Below are positions 1 through 7,957 of a stretch of 64,000 nt of DNA, one piece after another. The DNA comes from Acaryochloris sp. CCMEE 5410 (GTDB lineage Bacteria > Cyanobacteriota > Cyanobacteriia > Thermosynechococcales > Thermosynechococcaceae), in contig NZ_AFEJ02000002.1 in assembly GCF_000238775.2 (NCBI RefSeq), positions 1,721,501 to 1,785,500 on the forward strand. The letters are read 5' to 3'. The position numbers and the translations under genes are program-made. Within the stretch, counting starts at the first letter, position 1. Each line of letters begins with the position of its first letter. Below the pieces are notes generated by a model, which worked only from the letters and a program-made list of their open reading frames with translations, searched no databases and was not told the DNA's origin.

Positions 1-1501
1 ACAAGGGCTGTTGTTCTCGCCGCAGTCGCCTCCATTCCTTGTCTAAGCATTCATCAAAACTACGGCGATTATGGATCGACGTCAGTCCATCAATGCGGCT
101 GAGCTGTTGTAATTGCTGATTCAGCTGTTTCAGTTTGGCTTCTGCACGATGGCGCTCTTCAATTTCTTGTTGTAGCTGTAAATTACGATCATGTAGGGCC
201 TGGGTCCGCTCTCGGACTTTGTCTTCTAAATCGGCATTAATGATGGCACGGTCTAAAATACTGCCGGCTTGGGTATTAAAGGCCATCAAGAAGGTCTCAT
301 CTGTCTTACTGAAATTTATCCGATACCGCTCCGGCACTTCTCCTCGTCTAGGCTCCGCGTTAGCAATACTAGGACGATATTTGTTCGCCAATTGTGCAAT
401 GGCGATCAGTTTACCATGGGCATTTAAGACAGGCATACACAGCACGCTATAGAGGGGGATATTACACCCAAATTGATGAGTGGATAAGGGCGGATGATTA
501 AACGCATAATTCAGAGGTTGCTGAGTCTCCACCAATTTGCCCAGAAGCCCTGTCCCTAGAGGAATTTGTTGATGGGGAATATCAGCATAGGTCCACAGCC
601 GATGATGATCTTGATCCACGAGCCACAAAATGGAGTGCTCAGCCTGCATTAACTGTTTGGCTTCCGCCATGATGTGAAGAAGAGTCTCCTGTAGAGATAA
701 GCCGCTTTGGCCTAGGACTTGAGTAGACGCCATCAATGCATTGGCAGCTCGCTGTTTTTGGGCTGCGGCATAAAATGCTTTAGAACTCTCTAGTAAAAGG
801 CCGATCACTTCTACAAATTCTGCAAAAATTTTCTCATCAGCTGCCCCAAATCCCTGGTGATGAATACGATCCTGGATGGGAAGGGTGGGATGTACACCTG
901 GACGGATTTTGTTCAACATTTGGACAACGGCCAGTAGCTGTCCCTGTTGATCTAAAACCGGGATTGCCAATAGGGTATAGGTTCGGTACCCTGTGCGCTG
1001 ATCTTGCTTTTTGGCTTCTTCGGAGCGGGGATCATCGTAGAAGTCATAGGGAATATTAAGGGTCTCTTGGTGAGTTGCCACATGCCCCGCAATCCCCCGG
1101 TCAGCAGGAATACGAATTTCAATGGAGTTCGACCCACTCTCTTCTTGGACCATAGACCATAGCTCTTGCTGCTCCGCATCAAACATAAAAATAGTGGTCC
1201 GATCTGCATCGAGCAGTTCACCTATTTTGAGGGCCATGGAATGGAGTAAGTCATTCAAAACGCCCTGGAACCCCTGATCCTCCAACATGCATAGGGTTTG
1301 ATGGACAATACTGAGCTCCTGTTGGACTTGCTGAACCACTTGGCGAAAGGTTTGTTGGGTTAATGGAGCCAACAGTTCTGCAAATCTACCAGGTATGGGC
1401 GTGGCCTTAGGTTGACTAGCTTGTATCAAAAATTGCGGTGTGTTTTTGGAACAACGGTGAACCGCGAGTTGCTGAGATGAATGTGTAGAAATAGCCTTCA
1501 T
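1..1501 (-). CDS. GAF-GAF-GGDEF signalling protein (diguanylate cyclase-like), 3' end outside window
   Basis: Reading the minus strand from ATG at 1501 gives an uninterrupted frame of 500 codons to the window edge. Residues about 80-240 and 265-420 look like two GAF domains (for example RIPADRGIAGHVATHQETL near 130). A coiled-coil linker follows (about 425-468, ERHRAEAKLKQLNQQLQQL), then the opening of a GGDEF domain (DGLTSIHNRRSFDECLDKEW, 471-490). The catalytic GG[D/E]EF loop is beyond the edge, so cyclase activity cannot be judged. The role inferred from the family is sensing through GAF and c-di-GMP synthesis. The start codon overlaps the target duplication of an ISAs1-type insertion, so the native ribosome-binding site and promoter have been moved away by 1.2 kb. 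Expression may now depend on the IS. Frame and domain order are clear; the function is inferred. Confidence 0.85.
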   Translation of the reverse strand, partial: MKAISTHSSQQLAVHRCSKNTPQFLIQASQPKATPIPGRFAELLAPLTQQTFRQVVQQVQQELSIVHQTLCMLEDQGFQGVLNDLLHSMALKIGELLDADRTTIFMFDAEQQELWSMVQEESGSNSIEIRIPADRGIAGHVATHQETLNIPYDFYDDPRSEEAKKQDQRTGYRTYTLLAIPVLDQQGQLLAVVQMLNKIRPGVHPTLPIQDRIHHQGFGAADEKIFAEFVEVIGLLLESSKAFYAAAQKQRAANALMASTQVLGQSGLSLQETLLHIMAEAKQLMQAEHSILWLVDQDHHRLWTYADIPHQQIPLGTGLLGKLVETQQPLNYAFNHPPLSTHQFGCNIPLYSVLCMPVLNAHGKLIAIAQLANKYRPSIANAEPRRGEVPERYRINFSKTDETFLMAFNTQAGSILDRAIINADLEDKVRERTQALHDRNLQLQQEIEERHRAEAKLKQLNQQLQQLSRIDGLTSIHNRRSFDECLDKEWRRLRREQQPL

Positions 1502-1509
1502 ACCAAACC
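1500..1509. repeat. Left target-site duplication of the ISAs1-type element
   Basis: ATACCAAACC lies immediately left of the element and is repeated exactly at 2676-2685. The AT at 1500-1501 is part of the start codon (CAT on the plus strand) of the GAF-GGDEF gene. Confidence 0.9.
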
Positions 1510-1519
1510 CAGGGCTGTT

Positions 1520-2086
1520 TTAAGTTAGCAGCGAAAAAATAATATCGACCCGATTAGCCAGCTTAGTCATCGCGGTTTTGAGGGATTGATAGTCGTTTAG
1601 CCGCAGGATATTAATCCCAATAGTTCTAAGCACTGACCAATTGAGCAGTGCTTGTTCATCTTCGAGTCGATAATCATCTTCGCCAAAAACAACATCCTTC
1701 GGCCAATGCAACCGATTTTCAATGCCCCAATGTTCTCGGACCAGAGATTGCCAATGCTGGGGTGAGGTGGCAGCTGAACTGATGTAATAGGCCGTATTGT
1801 GATACTCCTTTCCTTTGCGAGTGCCCCATCGTTGGACACAAAGCACAGAGCGAATTGCCTCCCATTCCTGTAAGGCTATGCCGACAGGCTCATAAACCTG
1901 TATACACCGATGTTCATCTCGTCCTCTACTTTGGGCGGAGTGGATGTGCTCAGCCATGGGTTTAAGACACTCAAAGTAAGTCTGGAGGTGGTCGTAAAGT
2001 CTTCCCTGATTGGATTTGACCGCCACAAGATAGTCGTTACCCGAGGCCACAATCTTCTCAAGTGTTTTTTTGGGCGTGTAAGGCAT
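1520..2086 (-). CDS. ISAs1-family transposase, C-terminal part (frameshifted)
   Basis: Carries the rest of the DDE domain: TLEKIVASGNDYLVAVKSNQ, then REHWGIENRLHW with the catalytic Glu, and DVVFGEDDYRLEDEQALLNW. It lies in the +1 (equivalently -2) frame relative to the upstream half, and the halves overlap around the A7 run at 2065-2071. The spacing of conserved residues is kept if two bases are added there, so the lesion is small. A -1 slip on A_AAA_AAC would not reach this frame, which argues against classic -1 frameshifting. Confidence 0.88.
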   Translation of the reverse strand: MPYTPKKTLEKIVASGNDYLVAVKSNQGRLYDHLQTYFECLKPMAEHIHSAQSRGRDEHRCIQVYEPVGIALQEWEAIRSVLCVQRWGTRKGKEYHNTAYYISSAATSPQHWQSLVREHWGIENRLHWPKDVVFGEDDYRLEDEQALLNWSVLRTIGINILRLNDYQSLKTAMTKLANRVDIIFSLLT

Positions 2087-2609
2087 CCATGGTAATCAGC
2101 AAGCCATCGAGTTGAAGGGTTTCCAACAAAGCCTGGACGACTTTGATTTCGCTATTATCCTCCTGAGTGAGGGCTTCGAGCTTGAGGGTGATGCCTGCTT
2201 CCACCGCAAATAAACTCACCAACCCTACAAAACGCTGCTTCCCCTTGGCATCTGTCAGCCCCTGACGAATCCGTTTGCCATCAATGGAGGCTGCATAATT
2301 ATCGGGAGAGTGAGTCTGGGCTTTCGAGAGCATCCATGCTTCAAATTGGTGGCTCAACGCTTGGAAGTCAAGACCCTTCATCACTCGACGAAAGGTACAG
2401 TGAGACGGAACTTCGAGGCTCTCAAGCCCCAATAGCTCACTTAAAGGCTGGCGATAATCGCTCACAAAGGTTTCTAACGGACGGTACCCTTGATATCCAG
2501 CAAGCATGCCCATCACCATCAATAGCAACAGCAGCCATAACGGATGAATACGGCCATGGGCACTGCGGAAATCCGGGACTTGCTTCAAAGTATCGATTAG
2601 ATGGCTCAT
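2058..2609 (-). CDS. ISAs1-family transposase, N-terminal part (frameshifted)
   Basis: 183 residues beginning MSHLIDTLKQVPDFRSAHGR, typical of the H-repeat/ISAs1 N-terminal domain (DDE_Tnp_1-associated). The first catalytic Asp is in AASIDGKRIRQG and the second in ITMDALHAQK. The frame then ends in TGA just after a run of seven A (2065-2071 on the plus strand). Family members continue from DALHxQKxT straight into the segment found in the next frame, so this is the front half of a single transposase of about 360 residues. The run could be a programmed slippage site, a mutation or a sequence error. Confidence 0.9.
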   Translation of the reverse strand: MSHLIDTLKQVPDFRSAHGRIHPLWLLLLLMVMGMLAGYQGYRPLETFVSDYRQPLSELLGLESLEVPSHCTFRRVMKGLDFQALSHQFEAWMLSKAQTHSPDNYAASIDGKRIRQGLTDAKGKQRFVGLVSLFAVEAGITLKLEALTQEDNSEIKVVQALLETLQLDGLLITMDALHAQKNT

Positions 2610-2675
2610 CGGTCTCTCTACTGTTGGTCAGTAGAACCATCCTATTTTTTCTAGGAGGAACGTAAAACAACCCTG

Positions 2676-2685
2676 ATACCAAACC
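2676..2685. repeat. Right target-site duplication of the ISAs1-type element
   Basis: ATACCAAACC, identical to 1500-1509. Beyond it (2686 onward) lies the original upstream sequence of the GAF-GGDEF gene, including the AGG that would have been its Shine-Dalgarno core. Confidence 0.9.
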
Positions 2686-3022
2686 TATGCGCAAGACCAG
2701 CAGACTGTCAGGTAAGGACACAAGGCCACCCACCCAGGAACAATGCAGATGAGAGAGTGCTTAATTTGAATCGAATCGATATTTTTCAGAAAAAAGCCAA
2801 TAATTAGTATGTTTAAGAATGCAAATACGAATAGCTCTAGCATGCCCAATGGAGTACCAGGCTTAACAAGAGAATGCGGTCATTTCCTTTGGCGATTCAT
2901 CCCCAAAAGAGCGATCTGGGAACCTGACTTTGTCTAAAAAAGTAGTGATCTGAACTTTAAAAAGCGATAACTAAAACAAAACTAGAAAGCTCTATAGTTT
3001 TCACTCTGACGAATACCTGCAA

Positions 3023-3136
3023 TAGACCTCTTGCAATATTCGTTTCATGATGTGCTACTTACGCAAAAAATGTCGCGATCTGACTCGAATTTTAAGTCCT
3101 CTACCATATCGTTAGTTGAATTATGCAAGAGGTCTA
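3023..3136. repeat. MITE-like element with 13-bp perfect terminal inverted repeats
   Basis: TAGACCTCTTGCA at 3023-3035 is repeated in inverse orientation at 3124-3136, and similarity continues a few bases inward (ATATTC against TAATTC). The interior of about 88 bp has no coding capacity. The outer TA on each side could be a TA target duplication, as for IS630/Tc1-type elements. The family is not identified. A simple long hairpin is the alternative. Confidence 0.55.
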
Positions 3137-3137
3137 A

Positions 3138-3286
3138 TACCAGTCTTTATTCGTCATACATCTAGCAGAACTAAGCTGGGGAATCGATCAAGCCTCTCTT
3201 CATGGCAATCAATTAAATTTCGAGGGCTTAGAAGATACAACAGAAATCATCCCTTTCCAGAAGCATAATAGATGCCCCAATTAAAG
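3138..3286 (+). pseudogene. Possible gene remnant, unknown family
   Basis: A frame open from just after the inverted repeat to TAA reads SLFVIHLAELSWGIDQASLH and ends FQKHNRCPN. It has a natural-looking amino-acid composition but no start codon, and it abuts the MITE-like repeat. It may be the tail of a gene cut by the mobile element, or chance. Confidence 0.2.
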
Positions 3287-3340
3287 CAAAATAGAATTTC
3301 TTGGATGAGGTTTCTGATAGGAATAAAGATGACCTGAACA

Positions 3341-4099
3341 TCAGCCCAAGGTGGATTTCGAACCGCCAGGCTGGGTAATGATCAAGAGTGAAAAATAGGG
3401 CAATTCTAAGTCTGGGTATGGCTCAAGATTATGATAGACTTCTTGCTCAGCCGTACTGGCTCGGATGACGATAGAACTCGACTGTAAGAGATCGTGCTGT
3501 TTTAAAACTTGCCAAACCTGTGGATAAACACTGCTCACTTTGAGCAAGACCACGACATCAGCCCAGGTTAGTGCTTCTGTTAAACTTTCTAGTCTTTGGA
3601 GCGTCGGTAAAATGGCTAATCGATCGCGCTGGTAGGTCAGGGGCAAATTCAAGGCTGCCGCTGCCGCCATCGGTGAGCTTATCCCCGGAATCCGTTGGAT
3701 AAGTGCTTGGGGATGGAGGTTGATCAGGGTATCAGCGAGATAGTTGAAGGTACTGTACATGCCAATATCGCCTTCACAGGCAAAGGCAATATCTTGCCCT
3801 TTACCAAGAAACTTCCAAACAATTTTTGCCGCTCGCTGCCAGGCTTCGTTCAGTTGTTCAGGCTCCTGAACATAAGGAAAGATTAGGGGTAAGCGATATT
3901 GTGAAGACAGCCAAGGGGAAATAATTTGTTCGGCAATTCCAGGCTTACCCTGAAGACCGGCAGGATAGGCAACAATTGGACAATTTTGTAGACGATTGAG
4001 GCCTTTAACACTGATTAAGTCTGAGTCTCCAGGACCTACACCAATCCCATATAACGTACCAATCTGAGGGGATATTGCCAAAATAATGTTGTCTCCCAA
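3341..4099 (-). CDS. cobI: Precorrin-2 C20-methyltransferase (CobI/CbiL)
   Basis: A 252-residue SAM-dependent tetrapyrrole methylase. It shows the family signatures GIGVGPGDSDLISVKGL (residues 18-34), with the GPGD SAM-binding loop at 22-25, ACEGDIGMYSTFNYLADTL around 108-126 and RIPGISSPMAAAAALNLPL around 136-154. The enzyme methylates C-20 of precorrin-2 or its cobalt form, an early ring-contraction step of cobalamin synthesis in the cytosol. Length is normal for the family. The gene stands alone, divergent from an ABC permease, with no other cob gene in the window and no cobalamin riboswitch visible upstream. The start shown is the first Met; a slightly later start is possible. Confidence 0.9.
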   Translation of the reverse strand: MGDNIILAISPQIGTLYGIGVGPGDSDLISVKGLNRLQNCPIVAYPAGLQGKPGIAEQIISPWLSSQYRLPLIFPYVQEPEQLNEAWQRAAKIVWKFLGKGQDIAFACEGDIGMYSTFNYLADTLINLHPQALIQRIPGISSPMAAAAALNLPLTYQRDRLAILPTLQRLESLTEALTWADVVVLLKVSSVYPQVWQVLKQHDLLQSSSIVIRASTAEQEVYHNLEPYPDLELPYFSLLIITQPGGSKSTLG

Positions 4100-4257
4100 T
4101 AGTGATAGCCAAGTGATGGGGAATCGTCACCAAAGCTTGAGTTTATAGGGTATCTTATCGGCGGTTTGTTCCCAATACAGTCTAGTCTGGAAGAAAACTG
4201 GGGTGATCGGCCCATCTGCAGGGAATATATTCAAGAAAACGTTAGGTCGAACTGGCT

Positions 4258-4908
4258 ATGGTTCTCATTGATGCCTCTCGTTATGCAGCCTCGCACCAAG
4301 AGCAAGTGATGGAGGCGATCCAACAACATCTGCTGTTGGTGAGTGTGCCCTTAGGTTTCGCCCTCCTGATTGGCGGATATGGGGGATGGCAATGTGTCTG
4401 TTGGTCTAGACAACACTCAACCACGCTGCCGCTTGTGCTGCTGAGTATATTTAATGGACTGCGAGTTATTCCAAGTCTGGCCATCCTATTTTTGCTTATT
4501 CCTATCTTGGGTCTCACCTTTCAAGCTGCGGCTTTTGCTCTCTGTCTATTAGCTATTCCTCCGATTTTATTAGCGACGGAAGTGGGCTTTAGAACTGTTC
4601 CAGCTTCGGTTCGAGAGGTGGGTTTAGCGATGGGCATGACCCGGTGGCAACTTTTTTCCCAAGTCGATTTACCTCTCGCCTTACCCGTCATTCTTTCAGG
4701 CATAAAAACAGCCACCCTAGAAGTTATTGCCAGTGCAACTTTAGCCGCTTTTATCGGTGCTGGCGGATTAGGATCGTTTATCACCCTCGGGTTTGCCCTC
4801 AATGAACCGGCGATTTTGCTGGTGGGGGCTATCCCCGTTGCCGGATTGGCTATTTTGGCGGAAGGGTTGTTAAATCGTTTGCAGCAATTCTTGCGGGTGC
4901 ACGCTTAG
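4258..4908 (+). CDS. ABC transporter permease, osmoprotectant (OpuCB/YehW) type
   Basis: A 216-residue inner-membrane permease of the binding-protein-dependent class. It has about five or six hydrophobic segments and the EAA loop VREVGLAMGMTRWQLFSQVDLPLALPVI (in part, around residues 118-145), followed by IGAGGLGSFITLG, typical of glycine betaine/choline (OpuCB) permeases. The N-terminal QHLLLVSVPLGFALLIG also fits this group. No ATPase or substrate-binding partner lies beside it, so it is an orphan whose partners must be elsewhere. The start is the first ATG (GGCTATGGTT); the Shine-Dalgarno is weak. The substrate is inferred from family only. The 3' end overlaps the convergent pentapeptide gene by four bases. 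Confidence 0.82.
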   Translation: MVLIDASRYAASHQEQVMEAIQQHLLLVSVPLGFALLIGGYGGWQCVCWSRQHSTTLPLVLLSIFNGLRVIPSLAILFLLIPILGLTFQAAAFALCLLAIPPILLATEVGFRTVPASVREVGLAMGMTRWQLFSQVDLPLALPVILSGIKTATLEVIASATLAAFIGAGGLGSFITLGFALNEPAILLVGAIPVAGLAILAEGLLNRLQQFLRVHA

Positions 4909-5561
4909 TCATGAATGGTGCCATCGGGCATGGTCGTCCCCTTCAGCAAAGCTTCATAGGGATTCGCACGACACAAGTTAGCACGATATAAATTGGCACG
5001 GCACAGATTCGCTTTACGCAGATTGGCTTCCAGAAAATTGGCCAAGCCTAAATTCGCTTCAATCAGATTGGCCCCTTCTAAATTGGCCTGGTTGGCGTTG
5101 GCCATATAAAAATTCACCCGCATCATATTGGCTTGAAAATAGTCAGTGAGTGAGTTCTCTGTCGCTTTCAGATTGGCACCGACTAGGCTCGCTCGCCGGA
5201 TGATGGCTTTGGATAAATTGGCTTTATGGCATTTAGATTGAGACAGGTTTGTTTTATACAAATCAGCCCCTTCCAAATTGGCGCATTCCAGATTAGCCGA
5301 CTCAAGGTTGGCATGAATCAGATCGGCCATTCGCAAGTTAGCCCCTTGTAAGCTGGCTCGCTGCAAGTTGGCTTGTCTGAGATCGGCCCCTTCCAGATTG
5401 GCATAGGTCAAGTTGGCCTGTCCCAGATTGGCTGCTTCGAGGATACATCCACTTAAGTTCGCCCCCTCCAAATCAGGGCGGACCAAAAGATTTTGTCCTC
5501 GCCAATTGTTCCACACTTCAATGCCTTGCTTGATCAAGTCGAGATGTTCTGCATTAGCCAT
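4905..5561 (-). CDS. Pentapeptide-repeat protein
   Basis: 218 residues, nearly all A(D/N)LXX pentapeptide repeats (for example ANLEGADLRQANLQRASLQG) from about residue 28 to 207. These form a right-handed quadrilateral beta-helix. The short N-terminus (MANAEHLDLIKQGIEVWNNW) is a common cap in cyanobacterial members. There is no signal peptide or membrane segment, so it is probably cytosolic. Such proteins are very common in cyanobacteria and mostly of unknown function. It is tail-to-tail with the upstream ABC permease (stop codons overlap), which suggests no functional link. Confidence 0.9.
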   Translation of the reverse strand: MANAEHLDLIKQGIEVWNNWRGQNLLVRPDLEGANLSGCILEAANLGQANLTYANLEGADLRQANLQRASLQGANLRMADLIHANLESANLECANLEGADLYKTNLSQSKCHKANLSKAIIRRASLVGANLKATENSLTDYFQANMMRVNFYMANANQANLEGANLIEANLGLANFLEANLRKANLCRANLYRANLCRANPYEALLKGTTMPDGTIHD

Positions 5562-5614
5562 GAGCTAGGACGTTCTCAGTGAGGAGGGCAAAATTAATGC
5601 CGGACGTAGGTAAG

Positions 5615-5881
5615 TTAACGCTTTTTTTTCCGGGAATAACTGGTTTCAATCAGGCCAGACTTCAAAGGTTCGCCTATTTCGCGCTCCATCCGGATAATTT
5701 TGCGCGTTAAGTACTCAATGGTTTGGCGCTTAATCCACCCACGCTCAACGAGGATATCACCAAAACGCATCCCCGTCGCCTCTTGATCATTCAAGGCTAC
5801 ATCGACTTGAGATTCAGAGAGTAGTCCAGCGTCAATGAGATAACTTCCCAAGCGCTTAGTTAACGGATCATAGGACAGCAT
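5615..5881 (-). CDS. Small protein with GspE/MshEN N-terminal-like domain
   Basis: 88 residues. The stretch LGSYLIDAGLLSESQVDVAL ... QEATGMRFGDILVERGWIKR ... TIEYLTRKI matches the pattern of the type II secretion ATPase N-terminal (GspE/MshEN) domain, which in some proteins binds c-di-GMP. No ATPase domain follows. The tail is basic (YSRKKKR). It lies 53 bp upstream of the pentapeptide gene on the same strand, so the two may be co-transcribed. Stand-alone versions occur in cyanobacteria; function unknown. Confidence 0.7.
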   Translation of the reverse strand: MLSYDPLTKRLGSYLIDAGLLSESQVDVALNDQEATGMRFGDILVERGWIKRQTIEYLTRKIIRMEREIGEPLKSGLIETSYSRKKKR

Positions 5882-5936
5882 AAAGGTACTATTTGCAGTG
5901 AATCGACGTCAATAAATGAGTTTACGGCCTAAACAA

Positions 5937-5960
5937 TTTCTCTCTTTTGGGAAAGAGAAA
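5937..5960 (-). terminator. Hairpin downstream of yebC
   Basis: On the minus strand TTTCTCTTT, a short CCCA loop and AAAGAGAGAAA form a stem of about nine pairs with one wobble. It lies 130 bp past the yebC stop and before the next minus-strand gene. There is no clear T tract, so termination is a guess. Confidence 0.3.
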
Positions 5961-6086
5961 GATCGATATTCCTAAACCTAAAATGCCCCTTTTCCCCGAT
6001 CAAAAGATCATGAGAATCGATTTCTGTTGGTTCCTAACAGCAGGAATGTTGTCTGACTCCTTACGAACGACCTAGAATTTTCAGCT

Positions 6087-6848
6087 TTACAGGCTGGCTA
6101 AGGCGTTATCCATAAATTCAACATTGGCCGTGACGGATTGCACATCGTCTAGATCTTCTAGGGCATCCATTAGGCGAATCAGCGATTTGGCTTGATCGGG
6201 ATCTGCGATCGCAACAGACGTCTCCCCGATCCAGCGTATTTCAGCATCCAAAACCTGGAAGTCTTGAGCTTTGAGGGCTTCTGTCACCGTTTCTAATACA
6301 GTCACATCCGTGCTCACCTCAGCAATGGCTTGATCATTTTCTTCCACAAACTCATAAGAGTCCGCTCCTGTTTCGACTAGAGATTCCAGGAGTTGATCTT
6401 CATTAACCGGCCCAAGAATGGAAATAATACCTTGCTGATGAAACATCCAGCCCACGCATCCCGTTTCACCTAAATTACCGCCATACTTATTGAATGCCGC
6501 CCGCAGATCAGCTGCGGTCCGATTACGATTATCGGTCATGGCCTCAATTAAAAGGGCGACGCCGCCAATACCATATCCTTCATAGCGGATTTCCTCCCAC
6601 TGATCGCCTTCCGCATCCAGCTGCCCTGAGCCTTTCGCAATAGCCCGGTCAATATTTTCGTTGGGAATACCAGCGGCTTTCGCTTTATCGATTGCAGAGC
6701 GCAATTGAAAATTACCGTTAGGGTCAGCCGAACCATGGCGGGCTGCCACAATAATGGCCCTGGAGAGGCGAGCAAATACCTTCCCTTTCTTTGCATCTAC
6801 CCTTGCTTTTTGCCGTTTAATATTGGCCCATTTACTATGTCCTGCCAT
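6087..6848 (-). CDS. yebC: YebC/PmpR family protein
   Basis: 253 residues from the Met of MAGHSKWANIKRQKARVDAK, the invariant start of this family. An upstream in-frame Met at 6863 would only add MFGLR. Further signatures are RLSRAIIVAARHGSADPNGN, IPNENIDRAIAKG, GYGIGGVALLIEAMTDNRNR and GETGCVGWMFHQQG. The family includes DNA-binding regulators and the TACO1-like translation factors that help ribosomes through proline-rich stretches. The length is normal. It is monocistronic in appearance, with 238 bp before the preceding minus-strand gene. Confidence 0.95.
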   Translation of the reverse strand: MAGHSKWANIKRQKARVDAKKGKVFARLSRAIIVAARHGSADPNGNFQLRSAIDKAKAAGIPNENIDRAIAKGSGQLDAEGDQWEEIRYEGYGIGGVALLIEAMTDNRNRTAADLRAAFNKYGGNLGETGCVGWMFHQQGIISILGPVNEDQLLESLVETGADSYEFVEENDQAIAEVSTDVTVLETVTEALKAQDFQVLDAEIRWIGETSVAIADPDQAKSLIRLMDALEDLDDVQSVTANVEFMDNALASL

Positions 6849-7214
6849 GCGTAGCCCAAACACTTAATCCTATAGAAGCGGTCACGGTTTTCATTATGGC
6901 ACTGCCCAGACCCCTGAATAGGAGGTGTCAAACCTGCATATTTATTCCTTTTAGAACAGATAACTGCATAGGAGCAAAGAGACAACCTCCCCGATGCATT
7001 GAGCGAACCTTATGAACGGGATGTCAGTTGGATGACGTCACCAGTCGTCGAGGTTAAGGGATAATGGCAGGATGAGTAAATCCAATGGGTAACCTACAAA
7101 TACAGTTCCCTCTTTTCTTTAACAGGAAAGAGGTTTGTTACTGCCATCGCTGGTTCCACCCCAAGATTTAGTCATCACCCATGGCCACACCACTAGGGAC
7201 GATAACTGATACCC
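6849..7214. other. Intergenic region between divergent yebC and wecG-like genes
   Basis: A 366-bp divergent promoter region. The only structure I see is a hairpin at 7109-7133 (CCTCTTTTCT, 5-base loop, AGGAAAGAGG, ten pairs with one wobble) about 80 bp before the wecG-like start. It could lie in that mRNA leader. No gene is supported here. Confidence 0.5.
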
Positions 7215-7955
7215 ATGCAGCTAGCTTCTGAGCAACCCAAATCTTTACCCATATTGGGATTAGCAGTCGATATTCTGCCAGACTATACCCAATGGTTGGC
7301 AGCTCGAATTGCTCAGAACGCAGGACTTCATGTCGTCACACTCAATGCCGAAATGACCATGCAGGCCCGGGAAAATCCTGAGTTAGCTCAGATCATTCAA
7401 GAGGCAGGTCTTGTGATTCCAGACGGGGCTGGTGTCGTTATGCATTTTCGCCTGCGGGGTCGGAAGATTGATCGTTGTCCAGGGATTGAAATGGCTGAGG
7501 CCCTTTTACAAGCCTCTGCACAAGAACCTTGGTCCTTTTTCTTCTATGGTGGTGCCCCGGGTGTCACGGAACAGGCAGCTCAAAAATGGCAGCAGCAACA
7601 ACCTACGATCAATATCGTAGGAACACAGCATGGTTTTATCTCTGACGAAGAAATGGATGATTTTTGCCAGACCCTAAAACAGCTGCAACCTCAAGTGATT
7701 TTTGTGGGTCTGGGGGTTCCCAGACAAGAATTCTGGATAGCAAAGCACCGCCATCTCTGCCCCCATGCCATTTGGGTGGGCGTCGGCGGCAGCTTTGACA
7801 TCTGGGCAGAAACGAAAACCCGCGCACCGAAATGGCTCTGTGACAACAATCTGGAATGGGTCTATCGCCTATACCAGGAACCTTGGCGTTGGCGGCGTAT
7901 GCTGGCGTTACCACAGTTTGCCTGGTGCTCTTTATTGGACACCCTGAGTAAATAG
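7215..7955 (+). CDS. WecG/TagA/CpsF family glycosyltransferase
   Basis: 246 residues with the complete GT26 signature: VTLNAEMTMQARENPEL (41-57), VIPDGAGVV with the candidate catalytic Asp70, FFYGGAPGV, VGLGVPRQEFWIAKH (164-178) and VGGSFDIWAETKTRAPKW (190-207). Enzymes of this family move N-acetyl-mannosaminyl or similar residues onto a polyprenyl-linked acceptor at the inner face of the membrane, for surface polysaccharides or wall polymers. It lies 2 bp upstream of ftsE and is probably in the same operon. That grouping suggests envelope work coupled to division, but this is inference. Confidence 0.9.
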   Translation: MQLASEQPKSLPILGLAVDILPDYTQWLAARIAQNAGLHVVTLNAEMTMQARENPELAQIIQEAGLVIPDGAGVVMHFRLRGRKIDRCPGIEMAEALLQASAQEPWSFFFYGGAPGVTEQAAQKWQQQQPTINIVGTQHGFISDEEMDDFCQTLKQLQPQVIFVGLGVPRQEFWIAKHRHLCPHAIWVGVGGSFDIWAETKTRAPKWLCDNNLEWVYRLYQEPWRWRRMLALPQFAWCSLLDTLSK

Positions 7956-7957
7956 CA

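Larger units (their letters stand above)
1510..2675 (-). mobile_element. ISAs1-family insertion sequence, 1166 bp
   Basis: The ends are imperfect inverted repeats: CAGGGCTGTTTTAAGTT from 1510 inward and, on the other strand, CAGGGTTGTTTTACGTT from 2675 inward (15 of 17 identical). A perfect 10-bp direct repeat (ATACCAAACC) flanks both ends, within the 8-10 bp usual for this family. The interior holds one transposase gene on the minus strand, split by a frameshift. Intact ends and an intact duplication point to a fairly recent insertion. The transposase is transcribed toward the interrupted GAF-GGDEF gene, so read-through is possible. Confidence 0.92.
2686..3340. other. Intergenic stretch without an intact gene
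   Basis: About 650 bp with short stop-broken frames on both strands. It holds the displaced upstream region of the GAF-GGDEF gene at its left end, a MITE-like inverted repeat (3023-3136) and a short open stretch that may be a gene remnant (3138-3286). I see no tRNA, terminator or riboswitch. Confidence 0.6.

Noticed and set aside
2058-2086. Classic -1 programmed frameshift on A_AAA_AAC in the transposase
   Set aside because: A -1 slip leads to the wrong frame; the downstream half is in the +1 frame.
4100-4257. Cobalamin riboswitch upstream of cobI
   Set aside because: No B12-box-like sequence, and the gap of 158 bp is shared with a divergent gene.
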